Below the pieces are notes generated by a model. The model ran no database searches. It had not been told where the DNA came from and saw only the letters and a list, made by a program, of their open reading frames with translations. From the NCBI GenBank assembly GCA_002360925.1, contig DERN01000009.1, positions 97,681 to 161,680 on the forward strand: DNA of 64,000 bases, written 5' to 3'. The stretch comes from Flavobacteriaceae bacterium UBA3339. Lineage in GTDB: Bacteria; Bacteroidota; Bacteroidia; Flavobacteriales; Flavobacteriaceae. This document shows positions 16,214 through 24,520 of the stretch, in pieces. Each line of letters opens with the position of its first letter. Position 1 is the first letter of the stretch. The position numbers and the translations under genes are program-made.

Positions 16214-17266
16214 ATAAACACATTAATCATCGTAACGGACTTAACTTTAGGAGGTATTCAAAATTACGTTCGAACGCTTTCTGATTTGTTAGTTGAAATG
16301 AAGCACAAAGTTTTTATTATTGCAATTAATGAAGCTTATTTGTTTGAGAAAGCCGAAGTTATTTCTCTTAAAGATTATCATTCTTTTAAAAAACCTTTGT
16401 TTATAAAACAATTTATTAAAGAAAATGAAATTGATGTTGTTTTAGATCATCGAACAAAATCAAATTTAGTTAAGCAAAAGGTTTACGATTTTATTTTAAA
16501 AAATGTTCCGAAAATTCAATTCGTTCATAGCGCAAATTTAGACATGTATTTTTATAAGACGAAATGGTTGGATCAATTAGCTTATAAAAACACGAAGATG
16601 TTTGTTTCGGTTTCTGAATATATCAATGAATTAGTTCAAAAACAGATAAAGTCTACTTACGAAGTTGCCTATTATTTCTTTGATTTAAATGAAGTTTCTT
16701 ACGATAAAAATATTAATAAACAAGATATTTTATTTGTTGGAAGATTCGATAACGAAGTAAAAGATTTAGATTTTTTACTGAATGCTTATAAGATTTCTGA
16801 ATTACATGCTGAAAACGTTCGATTTCATTTTGTTGGAGCAGGTAAAGACGAACAATTGATTCGAGGTTTTGCAGAAAGAAATCAATTAGAAGATTTTATC
16901 ATAATTCATAAAGCAACGGATGATTTAAAAGAATTTTATCGAAAGGCTAAAATTGTTGTTTTAGCAAGTAATTTCGAAGGATTTCCTTTAGTTCTTTTAG
17001 AATCGATGTTTAACAAAACACCTGTTTTAACAACGTTTTTTAATCCTTCGGTTCAAGAAATCATAATTCCAAATGAAAACGGAATCGTTGTAGAAAAAGA
17101 ATTAACTCAATTTACCGAAGCTCTTAAGCAAGTTTTTCACGATTCAGAATTTTACAATCATTTAATCGAAAACCTTAGTTTGTTTAATACAAATTTTACG
17201 AAAAAAACTACCAAAATAAAATGGAAAACTATTTTTGATAACTTACTTAAAAACCGAACGACTTAA
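16199..17266 (+). CDS. Glycosyltransferase family 4 (GT-B), TTG start
   Basis: A 355-residue GT-B enzyme. The N-terminal half has TLIIVTDLTLGGIQNYVRTL, typical for GT4 acceptor binding; the C-terminal half has DILFVGRFDNEVKDLDFLL and ASNFEGFPLVLLESM, the E-x7-E donor-site motif. GT4 enzymes are retaining and use UDP-, GDP- or dTDP-sugars at the inner membrane. The start is TTG at 16199; the next in-frame Met is about 30 codons on and would remove the conserved LGGIQNY loop, so a non-ATG start is required. It converges with, and overlaps by 24 bases, the GT2 gene downstream. Acceptor sugar unknown. Confidence 0.86.
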   Translation: MQLKQINTLIIVTDLTLGGIQNYVRTLSDLLVEMKHKVFIIAINEAYLFEKAEVISLKDYHSFKKPLFIKQFIKENEIDVVLDHRTKSNLVKQKVYDFILKNVPKIQFVHSANLDMYFYKTKWLDQLAYKNTKMFVSVSEYINELVQKQIKSTYEVAYYFFDLNEVSYDKNINKQDILFVGRFDNEVKDLDFLLNAYKISELHAENVRFHFVGAGKDEQLIRGFAERNQLEDFIIIHKATDDLKEFYRKAKIVVLASNFEGFPLVLLESMFNKTPVLTTFFNPSVQEIIIPNENGIVVEKELTQFTEALKQVFHDSEFYNHLIENLSLFNTNFTKKTTKIKWKTIFDNLLKNRTT

Positions 17267-18178
17267 GCCAGTTTTAATAAAAAACTGTTGAACTTTTAAA
17301 AGAGTCTGAATAATAGTTTTAGGAGTATAAAGAAAAACTTTTCTTCGTAAAGGTAAATGCGACAATTGAATTTGGTTAACTAATAATTTATAATCACTTT
17401 GTTTGTCGTTTAATTTGCTGTGCATGGCAATGAAATAGCGATTTAAATCGAGATATTCTTTTAGTTTAGAATTCGTTTTCTCAAGTTCTTCAAACTTTTT
17501 AAAGTTTAATCGGTCGTTTACATTATCCGTTTTTTTAGATAAACTATTTGCATCGAATTTATAAACAGCAAGCGTTTTCCAAGTAAATACCACAGGAAAT
17601 TCTAAACCAATTCGAATCCAAAGATCGGTATCTTGAGCAATTTTAATAGTTGAATCAAAATCGCCTACTTTTTCAAAAACCGATTTTTTAAAAACGGCAC
17701 ACGAAGTCCATAAAACGGTTTCTTTTTTACTTGCTTCAAAGAAATCAACAATTAAATCTTCTTTCGAATCATCTATTGAGTAAAGCGAAGTAAACGTATT
17801 CCATTGTGTTTCCACTTCGAAAACAGCCGAAAAAACAGATTGATTCTTATATTTTTCGATTAAATCATGAAAGGTTTCAAGGAAATGTGGATACCAATAA
17901 TCGTCGGCATCTAAAAAACAAATATATTCAGCTTCAGCTAATTTAATTCCGTTGTTTCTTGCAACCGAAACTCCTTGGTTTTCTTGATGTACAAGTTTAA
18001 TTCTATCATCTTGTATTTGATTTACCAATTCAACACTTCGATCAGTAGAACCATCGTTAATGATTAGAATTTCGAAATCTTGAAAAGTTTGTTTTAAAAC
18101 GCTTTTTAAAGTGTTTTCAATATACTTTTCTTTATTGTAAAGTGGAATTATAATTGAAAATTTAGGCATTTCGTTCAA
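17243..18178 (-). CDS. Glycosyltransferase family 2
   Basis: A 311-residue GT-A enzyme with textbook motifs: FSIIIPLYNKEKYIENTL, FEILIINDGSTDRSVELV, NQGVSVARNNGIKLA and the metal site CFLDADDYW near residue 95, then IKIAQDTDLWIRIGLEF with the catalytic acidic residue. It probably adds a hexose or amino sugar to a surface glycan. Two starts are possible: ATG at 18178, or ATG three codons later (MPKFS), both overlapping the end of the upstream GT2 gene, which indicates translational coupling within the ftsE-GT2-GT2 transcript. The 3' end overlaps the convergent GT4 gene by 24 bases. Confidence 0.88.
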   Translation of the reverse strand: MNEMPKFSIIIPLYNKEKYIENTLKSVLKQTFQDFEILIINDGSTDRSVELVNQIQDDRIKLVHQENQGVSVARNNGIKLAEAEYICFLDADDYWYPHFLETFHDLIEKYKNQSVFSAVFEVETQWNTFTSLYSIDDSKEDLIVDFFEASKKETVLWTSCAVFKKSVFEKVGDFDSTIKIAQDTDLWIRIGLEFPVVFTWKTLAVYKFDANSLSKKTDNVNDRLNFKKFEELEKTNSKLKEYLDLNRYFIAMHSKLNDKQSDYKLLVNQIQLSHLPLRRKVFLYTPKTIIQTLLKVQQFFIKTGLSRSVFK

Positions 18179-19055
18179 GTTTAATCAAGTGATGTAATTT
18201 GTAAAAATCGAGTAATCTTAAAGAAGGATTTTCGCTTAAAAGATTTTTTTTAATAAAAGGTTCTCCAAGTTTTCCAATAGTATAAATAATCGGAATAATT
18301 ATTTTGAACTTTTCTAGTTTATTGTAGAAACTTAAGATTTTTATATAAGAAATGTCTATTAAATGTCTATTTTTTAAATAAAAAGCATTTTCAACTGTAA
18401 GCAAACTTTTTTTTAAAAAAACGTAATTTGTTTCTAATCCTAAATGAAAAACAGGATTGTCTATATGAAGTATTTTTCCACCTGTTTTTTCAAGATCGTA
18501 AGCAAATAATGTGTCTTCGTGGCCGTAAAATTTTATTGTTTCATTGAATTTTACCTTTAAAAAGACTTCTTTTTTTACACAGAAATTTGCCGAAGAAAAG
18601 TTTTTAAAAGGTTTTAGTTTACGTTTAACAGCTAAAGTAGTTTCTCTTTTATGTCCGTAAAGCCAACGTAAATATTGATCTTTTTCTGGAATTTGTTCTT
18701 GATAACGAATGCCGCCAACTATTAAATCTTGTTTTAAGGAAATATTTTTGATATAATGTTCAATAAAACAATCCAAAACGGGGAAAACGTCTGCGTCTAA
18801 AAAAAGTAAATGCTCAAAAGAGGTCTTTTGAGCTAACAAATTCCGAATAGCACTTCGTCCAATATTTTTATCTAAAATGGTGTAAATACAATTCTGTAAA
18901 GTGTTAATTCGATTATTCTCTTCTTGAAACAACTGTGAACCATCATCAAAAACAAGTATTTCGAAATTAATTCCGTTTTTTTTACATTGTTTATACAATT
19001 CATCAACTAAAGGATAAACATTGTAATTATATGTTGGAATTAAAATGGAAAGCAT
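18162..19055 (-). CDS. Glycosyltransferase family 2
   Basis: A 297-residue GT-A enzyme beginning LSILIPTYNYNVYPLVDEL, with FEILVFDDGSQ, NIGRSAIRNLLAQ and the metal motif LLFLDADVFP near residue 95. ETIKFYGHEDTLFAYDLEKTGG supplies the G-H-E-D segment typical of galactosyl/N-acetylgalactosaminyl-type GT2 enzymes. The start ATG shares one base with the ftsE-like stop (TAATG), so it is translated right behind the ABC ATPase. A role in the same glycan as its neighbours is inferred from context only. Confidence 0.87.
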   Translation of the reverse strand: MLSILIPTYNYNVYPLVDELYKQCKKNGINFEILVFDDGSQLFQEENNRINTLQNCIYTILDKNIGRSAIRNLLAQKTSFEHLLFLDADVFPVLDCFIEHYIKNISLKQDLIVGGIRYQEQIPEKDQYLRWLYGHKRETTLAVKRKLKPFKNFSSANFCVKKEVFLKVKFNETIKFYGHEDTLFAYDLEKTGGKILHIDNPVFHLGLETNYVFLKKSLLTVENAFYLKNRHLIDISYIKILSFYNKLEKFKIIIPIIYTIGKLGEPFIKKNLLSENPSLRLLDFYKLHHLIKLERNA

Positions 19056-19738
19056 TAAACTGTTTTTTGAACTACTTCAAATACTTTACTTTCGTCGCAT
19101 TTAATGGTTTTTGACGGATATTTTAAAAGCAAAGCATAATCATGTGTTGCCATTAAAATGGTTCTTCCGTTATCGTTAATGCTTTTTAAAACTTCCATAA
19201 CTTCAACACTTGTTTGCGGATCTAAATTTCCGGTTGGTTCATCGGCTAAAATCAATTCCGGATCGTTTAATAAAGCACGCGCAATTGCAACACGTTGTTG
19301 CTCGCCACCAGAAATTTGATGAGGCATTTTGCGAATATGCTGTAACATTCCAACGCGATCTAAAACATCTTCGATTCGGGTAACCATATCATTTTCGTTC
19401 GTCCATCCTGTAGCTCTTAAAACAAAACGAAGATTTTCAAAAATATTACGATCTGGAAGCAATTTAAAATCTTGAAAAACAATACCAATTTTACGTCTTA
19501 AAAACGGAATATCCTTTTCTTTTAACGTACGTAAATCATATCCAACAATAGAACCTTCGCCTTGTTGTAAATCTAAATCGGCATAAAGTGTTTTCATCAA
19601 ACTACTTTTTCCTGAACCTGTTTTTCCAATTAAATAAATGAATTCTCCTTTTTTTACATCGATATTTACATCGGTAAGAATGGGAATGTTTTCTTGAAAA
19701 ATAGTTACGTTTTGTAAGTGTAAGATTGATGACGACAT
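19055..19738 (-). CDS. ftsE: FtsE-like ABC transporter ATP-binding protein
   Basis: A 227-residue ATPase: Walker A GKTGSGKS (residues 38-45), Q-loop FQDFKLLPDRNIFENL, signature ISGGEQQRVAIARALL, Walker B LILADEPTGNLDP and the switch His in MATHDY. It resembles FtsE, which with FtsX controls septal peptidoglycan hydrolases, and also LolD. The LPDR-N-FEN segment fits FtsE best. The ATG at 19738 (MSSSILHLQN) was chosen over a TTG/ATG nine codons upstream because homologues start just before the first strand. No ftsX lies nearby, and two GT2 genes follow directly; in Bacteroidetes ftsX is usually elsewhere. Confidence 0.83.
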   Translation of the reverse strand: MSSSILHLQNVTIFQENIPILTDVNIDVKKGEFIYLIGKTGSGKSSLMKTLYADLDLQQGEGSIVGYDLRTLKEKDIPFLRRKIGIVFQDFKLLPDRNIFENLRFVLRATGWTNENDMVTRIEDVLDRVGMLQHIRKMPHQISGGEQQRVAIARALLNDPELILADEPTGNLDPQTSVEVMEVLKSINDNGRTILMATHDYALLLKYPSKTIKCDESKVFEVVQKTV

Positions 19739-19797
19739 ATTCAATATTTTTTGTAAAAATATCAAAACTTATTGTGTAATGAAAGTTTAAATAGAAA

Positions 19798-19817
19798 AAG
19801 GAACAAAAATGTTCCTT
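19798..19817 (-). terminator. Terminator downstream of the di-haem peroxidase gene
   Basis: A 7-bp stem (19798-19804 with 19811-19817), AAGGAAC/GTTCCTT, with a 6-base loop and a T5 tract on the minus strand, starting two bases after the stop codon of the peroxidase gene. Confidence 0.7.
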
Positions 19818-19818
19818 C

Positions 19819-21612
19819 TTATTTATCATTCAGTGCTTTCATAAAGGCAATGAGTGCTTTTTCTTCGGTCGAAGTAAGATGTAATTCATCTTCTGGTAAT
19901 GTTTGATTTTCTACTTTTAATCCAAAACCTAATCCGCCGCCTTTGTTGTAAAATGTAACGACTTCTTCTAAAGTTTTAAAAACGCCGTTATGCATATATG
20001 GAGCTGTTTTTTCGATATTTCGAACTGTCATGGTTTTAAAAGAATTCTTTAATTGATGCAAATCCATATTGTAAATTTGTCTTCCTAAATCGTTATCTAA
20101 TTTGGTAATGGCAGCATCGCTTGGAACTCCTAAAACTTCTTGTTCGGAAGAGGAAAATCTTGGTGGAACCGTTCCGTTAAAAACAGGAAGAAAGTGACAC
20201 GTTGCGCATTTTGCTTTTCCCATAAATAAATTGAAACCTTGTTGTTCTTCGGCGTTCATAGCCGATTTATTTCCACGCATATAATCATCGAATTTAGACG
20301 AAAAAGAACTTAACGAACGAACATAAACAGCCAACGCATTTTGAACCTGCCAACCTTCGATTTTATCTGAATTATAAATCTTTTTGAAATTTGAAGCGTA
20401 TTCAGAATCGGTTTGAACCATTTTAATAATCGTTGCCATATTGCCGTGCATTTCGTCCTTGTTTTCGATCACATTTGTGGTTAAAGATTCAATATCGCTT
20501 TGTCGCATATCCCAAAATAATCCATGATAAAAACCTGCATAATTTAATGAAGGCGTATTGCGTAATAACGGACTTCCAACCAAATCGGTAGCAACTTTTA
20601 AACCATCGGTAAATGCTTTTTCCGGATTGTGACAGCTTGCACAACTTCTGTCATGATTTTTAGAAAGTTTTGTATCGTAAAAAAGTTTTTTTCCTAATTC
20701 GATTTTATCTGAAGAAGAATGATATGTTTTATCTGGAGTTACCGCATTTTCATCGAAAACGTTTGCTGCAAATAACGAAGAAGCATCAGGTTTTAACATG
20801 CTGATTCTATTTACAAAAGGAATTTTAGCTTCGATTTGCAATTTGTGTAAATTTTTAGAAATTGGATCTAAATAATTGGTAATGTAATGCAAATAATTGA
20901 AGGAGTTTTTATCCGTTTTGGTTGAAATAGAAGCTTCTGCTTTTTGAAGTAAATCGATTGTTTTGTTGTAGGATTCGATCTTTTCAAAATCGGATTTATA
21001 TAAATTTAGAATATCTTCAATTCCTTTTAAGGCTTCTTTACTTTCAGGAAAAAGCAAATTACTAGCAGGCGTATCAAATCCTGAAATTCCGAGTGTTGTA
21101 ATTTTAAAAACGCCCAAACGCAAAGCATCGAAAATTTGTTCATTTGATAAAGAAAGTGCTTCGAAATTCGTTATTCCGGCACGAATTAAATTATCTATAA
21201 TTCGAACTTGTTTAATCATTTCAGTTTTTTCTTCAATCAAAACTTCCGGATACAAATATTCTTCTAAAACTTGAAATCCTTGGGCTTCGATAAATTTATT
21301 TTCATCTAAATCTAACTGATCTAAAGCCGGACCGTTTAAGGTTTTTGAAGAATGTGGAAGATAATATTCGGTTGCCCATTCGGTATTTTTAAACAATAAA
21401 CGACATTTTAAAAATTGATTTTGAAGTTCGTCCGAAGTAACTTCTTTCGAATTAATTAATTGTTCAAAGTTTTTTAATTCGGTCGATAATTCAGTTAAAT
21501 TTTCAATAATATGATTTTTAACTTCAATGGTTGTATTGCTTTCGTAAACTTCTTTTTGTTTGCATTGAACAAAAAGAAACAGCGTACAAAAAATAAAAAA
21601 GTAATATTTCAT
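19819..21612 (-). CDS. Di-haem cytochrome c peroxidase (MauG/CcpA family) with N-terminal helical domain
   Basis: A 597-residue lipoprotein (signal with lipobox FVQC, Cys17). The C-terminal part from about residue 290 is a bacterial cytochrome c peroxidase: haem sites RSCASCH and AKCATCH, the tryptophan-containing GLFWDMRQSDIESL, and APYMHNGVFKTLEEV, whose Met/His serve the high-potential haem. Such enzymes reduce H2O2 in the periplasm. About 270 residues before it form an acidic, helix-rich domain of the imelysin-like type that ordinary Ccp proteins (about 340 residues) lack; imelysin assignment is tentative. It lies 45 bases after the PhoX-like gene, behind a hairpin, and precedes ftsE. Confidence 0.85.
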   Translation of the reverse strand: MKYYFFIFCTLFLFVQCKQKEVYESNTTIEVKNHIIENLTELSTELKNFEQLINSKEVTSDELQNQFLKCRLLFKNTEWATEYYLPHSSKTLNGPALDQLDLDENKFIEAQGFQVLEEYLYPEVLIEEKTEMIKQVRIIDNLIRAGITNFEALSLSNEQIFDALRLGVFKITTLGISGFDTPASNLLFPESKEALKGIEDILNLYKSDFEKIESYNKTIDLLQKAEASISTKTDKNSFNYLHYITNYLDPISKNLHKLQIEAKIPFVNRISMLKPDASSLFAANVFDENAVTPDKTYHSSSDKIELGKKLFYDTKLSKNHDRSCASCHNPEKAFTDGLKVATDLVGSPLLRNTPSLNYAGFYHGLFWDMRQSDIESLTTNVIENKDEMHGNMATIIKMVQTDSEYASNFKKIYNSDKIEGWQVQNALAVYVRSLSSFSSKFDDYMRGNKSAMNAEEQQGFNLFMGKAKCATCHFLPVFNGTVPPRFSSSEQEVLGVPSDAAITKLDNDLGRQIYNMDLHQLKNSFKTMTVRNIEKTAPYMHNGVFKTLEEVVTFYNKGGGLGFGLKVENQTLPEDELHLTSTEEKALIAFMKALNDK

Positions 21613-21622
21613 TTGTATAAAG

Positions 21623-21649
21623 AAAACACTGGCATTACGCCAGTGTTTT
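21623..21649 (-). terminator. Hairpin between the PhoX-like and peroxidase genes
   Basis: An 11-bp perfect stem (21623-21633 with 21639-21649) with loop ATTAC and a T-rich tail on the minus strand. It begins 8 bases after the PhoX-like stop and ends only 10 bases before the peroxidase ATG, so it may attenuate read-through or hide the ribosome site of the peroxidase gene. Confidence 0.7.
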
Positions 21650-21657
21650 GGAATTTA

Positions 21658-23151
21658 TTAACGTTCTACATTTTTAATCAAAACTACTTGTCCGCCTTCT
21701 TTATTGGTTTGTGTTCCAGAACCATCGGCGTTTAAGAATTTGTCTTGTCGCCAAGTATGCGGGTGAATATTTACGGCAAATGTTCCCGGAATTCCAACTA
21801 AATCTGATACATCAACCATTGCTCCGTATTCCCAAGAACCAAATTTGTTTAGATTTCCAGATTGATCGAACATTTGGAACCATTCGGCATTTCCGCGATT
21901 GTGTTTCATGTTTAACCAAGGCTTGTACGATTTTGTTGCCATGTTGTATTGCCAAATGTACGAATCGTGTTTAGCATCGGCATAATATGAATCTCCGTCT
22001 TCTTGAATGTAAACGAAGTTTTCTGTTACGCATAAGTTATCTGGGTTAATTAAATCATTTCCAGGATTTGAATCTCCTTCTGCAATAATTTCTAACTTAC
22101 CTTTTAACATATTGTTTTTATCTAAAACCAATTTATAAACGCGTCCCCACATTGTATAACCTTCAACCGGTTTTCCGCCGCTTGCCTGACCTGTTGCAGT
22201 AAAATAGATTTCGTTTCCGTTACCTTTTCCTTTGCGGTAATCAACATCTTCTACACGAGAAAAACGTAAAGCGTTGATTTCGATGTTTTTTGCATTGATT
22301 TCGGCTCCCGTTAGGTTTTTAGCATTCGGAATTTCAACAAATTCTACATCATAAGAAGCATTTTTAGTCATACTTCCTTCTGTAATAGTTCCGTCTTTTC
22401 TTTTTAAAGCGTATAATTTACCATTATCTAAATCGCCGCGCGTTGTAGAATGATACATTAATAATTGACCAGCACTTTGATGACTTGTAGAATAACCTTG
22501 ATCTTCGCCAATCAAAACATAAGTTCCCGAACCTGAAACATCGGTAGGAAGCGGAACAGCATTTTCCATACTTGCTTTACCTAGAGCAGGTTTTACACGA
22601 TCTGTTCTAGAGCGATCTCCGGTTAAACCAAGTGGATCAATTGCATGAACCAAACTTTCTTCGCCAGATTCTCCTGCAGTTAAAAAGATCGGACCAAATC
22701 CGTGTTCTTTAGGATCTACCAAAGTAGCCGAGCACAAACGCGTCATTCCACCAATTCCGTCTACAATATATTCTCCTTTAACCGGTTTAAAGTTTTTATC
22801 TAAATACACGCGAGAAACCGATTGTAAAATTTCATGATTTGTAATCATAATAAATCCGTCTCCGTTTGGATCTTTCATAAATCCAGCCCCATCTGGTTGC
22901 GCTCCGAAAACAAAGTTTGGTGATTGCTCTAAAACATCAGAAGAAGAAATTAAAGTAAAGATGTTTAGTTTTTCGAATCCTGGCATCGCGAATACCATTG
23001 CAGGAATGTTTGAATGATCTTTTAATTCAATTTTAGGAGTTTCTACAACAGTATCATCGTCATTTTTAACAATGTCATCGTCCTGACATGAAATAAATAA
23101 CATTGAAGATAATGCCAAAAGTCCTAATTTGTTTGCATACGTTTTGTTCAT
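21658..23151 (-). CDS. PhoX-like (DUF839) lipoprotein
   Basis: A 497-residue lipoprotein (MNKTYANKLGLLALSSMLFI then SCQDD, lipobox Cys22). It is followed by an acidic linker and a beta-propeller-like domain of the PhoX/DUF839 family: FVFGAQPDGAGFMKDPNGDG, MITNHEILQSVSRVYLDKN, GIGGMTRLCSATLVDP, FLTAGESGEESLVHAIDP. PhoX enzymes are calcium/iron-dependent alkaline phosphatases; E-S-G-E-E and N-H-E segments may be metal ligands, but many Bacteroidetes members have not been tested, so phosphatase activity is unproven. It is paired with a di-haem peroxidase gene downstream. A 15-bp palindrome overlaps the edge of its putative promoter. Confidence 0.8.
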   Translation of the reverse strand: MNKTYANKLGLLALSSMLFISCQDDDIVKNDDDTVVETPKIELKDHSNIPAMVFAMPGFEKLNIFTLISSSDVLEQSPNFVFGAQPDGAGFMKDPNGDGFIMITNHEILQSVSRVYLDKNFKPVKGEYIVDGIGGMTRLCSATLVDPKEHGFGPIFLTAGESGEESLVHAIDPLGLTGDRSRTDRVKPALGKASMENAVPLPTDVSGSGTYVLIGEDQGYSTSHQSAGQLLMYHSTTRGDLDNGKLYALKRKDGTITEGSMTKNASYDVEFVEIPNAKNLTGAEINAKNIEINALRFSRVEDVDYRKGKGNGNEIYFTATGQASGGKPVEGYTMWGRVYKLVLDKNNMLKGKLEIIAEGDSNPGNDLINPDNLCVTENFVYIQEDGDSYYADAKHDSYIWQYNMATKSYKPWLNMKHNRGNAEWFQMFDQSGNLNKFGSWEYGAMVDVSDLVGIPGTFAVNIHPHTWRQDKFLNADGSGTQTNKEGGQVVLIKNVER

Positions 23152-23162
23152 GATTGTTTTAT

Positions 23163-23181
23163 TTTGTACGGTACAAACATA
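23163..23181 (-). promoter_or_regulatory. Putative promoter box with overlapping palindromic operator
   Basis: On the minus strand TATGTTTG (23174-23181) fits the -7 consensus. It overlaps TTTGTAC-G-GTACAAA (23163-23177), a perfect inverted repeat around one base, lying 11 bases before the PhoX-like ATG. The arrangement suggests a repressor site at the transcription start. The binding protein is unknown. Confidence 0.45.
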
Positions 23182-23273
23182 AAACCAAAGGTGTATCTAA
23201 ACGATTAACTGAAGATTAATAAAAAAAAATCAAAGGTTTAAAATAATGTTAAAAAGTTAATTTTGGATTAATA

Positions 23274-23303
23274 AAAAACCGTCGATAATTATCGACGGTT
23301 TTT
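23274..23303 (-). terminator. Terminator downstream of the TlpA-like gene
   Basis: A 30-bp perfect palindrome with GC core CCGTCGATAA/TTATCGACGG flanked by A5 and T5, 22 bases after the TlpA-like stop. A clear intrinsic terminator that could work from both sides. Confidence 0.85.
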
Positions 23304-23325
23304 GTATTTATTTACATTTTTAAGC

Positions 23326-24462
23326 CTACTTCAACAACTCAGCTACTTTAGCTTCTAATTCAGCTCCTCTTAAATCTTTAGCAACGATTGTTCCGTTTGC
23401 GTCTAAGATAAAAGTTGCCGGGATTGCTTCTACGAAATAACTTTTAGCAATTTCATCATCCCAGAATTTTAAGTTCGATACTTGTAACCAAGCTAATTTA
23501 TCATCAGCGATTGCTTTTACCCATTTATCTTGTTCTTTATCTAAAGAAACTCCGATGATTTTTAATCCTTGATCTTTGTATTTGTTATATAAAGCTACAA
23601 CATTTGGATTTTCCTGACGACAAGGTCCGCACCATGAAGCCCAAAAATCTACAATAGTTACTTTTCCTAAGTTTTTGTATAAAGATTCTGGTTTTCCTTC
23701 AGGAGTATTTGCTGTGAAATCAGGAGCTTTTTGACCAATCGCTACCTTTTGACGATCTTTTTCTGCTTCTTCCATTTTTTTCAAGCTATCAGCAAAATCT
23801 TTTCCTTTTTTAGTTTCCTTAACCGATTTATCGAAATCGTTAAAGTATGTTTTAATTTCTTCCGGAGTTACAGCGTCAGACATTGATAACTGCGTAAGTA
23901 ATAATAACGAAATGAAAGAATCTTTGTTTGTTGAAATGAATTTTTTGTTTTGTTCAACGTATTTTTCTTGAATTTTCGTCATTTGCTCCATTAAAGACTG
24001 CATTGTTGCTTGGTCTCCTTTTTGTTGAGCTTCCATGAATTTCGTTTGATTTTGTTGTTGGAAATCCATGATTTCTTTTTGGATTTTAAATGCTTCTTCG
24101 TTGTAAGAAGTCATTAAATCGTTGTTTTTTGTTCCGGTTACTTTTGTAGATTCTGGTTTTTCTTTATCGAATGAAAATTTAATATCACCATTTTCTAAAA
24201 TAACAGGGAAAGCAAATTCCTGCGTTTTTCCTAACTCTACATAGTAAATATCAATTTCAGGAGCTTTGTCGTTTTTAAACTGGAAAGTTCCTCCTTTAAT
24301 TTCTGTTGAATCGATTTTAGTAAATCCGTTTTCGTCTTGTTTATTGATATAAACTTTAGTTCCATCTTCAAAACCTTTTACATCTCCACTAATAGTGTAT
24401 CCTTCTTTACTACAAGAAACTAAAACTGCAGCTGTAAAAGCAAGTGCAAAAATTTTTTTCAT
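23326..24462 (-). CDS. TlpA/ResA-type thiol-disulfide lipoprotein with N-terminal DUF4369 domain
   Basis: A 378-residue lipoprotein (MKKIFALAFTAAVLVSCSKEG, Cys17). The N-terminal about 100 residues match DUF4369 (YTISGDVKGFEDGTKVYINKQ), followed by a charged coiled-coil region (about 115-225, QKEIMDFQQQNQTKF onward) and a C-terminal thioredoxin fold with VDFWASWCGPCRQENPNVVAL holding the WCGPC redox pair and IPATFILDANG with the cis-Pro. Such proteins keep periplasmic cysteines reduced, for example for cytochrome c maturation. Two cytochrome-like haem sites are encoded close by in the peroxidase gene, which fits. It is preceded by the DUF423 gene on the same strand and ends at a strong terminator. 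Confidence 0.92.
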   Translation of the reverse strand: MKKIFALAFTAAVLVSCSKEGYTISGDVKGFEDGTKVYINKQDENGFTKIDSTEIKGGTFQFKNDKAPEIDIYYVELGKTQEFAFPVILENGDIKFSFDKEKPESTKVTGTKNNDLMTSYNEEAFKIQKEIMDFQQQNQTKFMEAQQKGDQATMQSLMEQMTKIQEKYVEQNKKFISTNKDSFISLLLLTQLSMSDAVTPEEIKTYFNDFDKSVKETKKGKDFADSLKKMEEAEKDRQKVAIGQKAPDFTANTPEGKPESLYKNLGKVTIVDFWASWCGPCRQENPNVVALYNKYKDQGLKIIGVSLDKEQDKWVKAIADDKLAWLQVSNLKFWDDEIAKSYFVEAIPATFILDANGTIVAKDLRGAELEAKVAELLK

Positions 24463-24520
24463 TTAAAAGTTAATTTAATTCGGTGTAAATTTAAAAAATA
24501 TAATGTTAATAAAAATAAAA

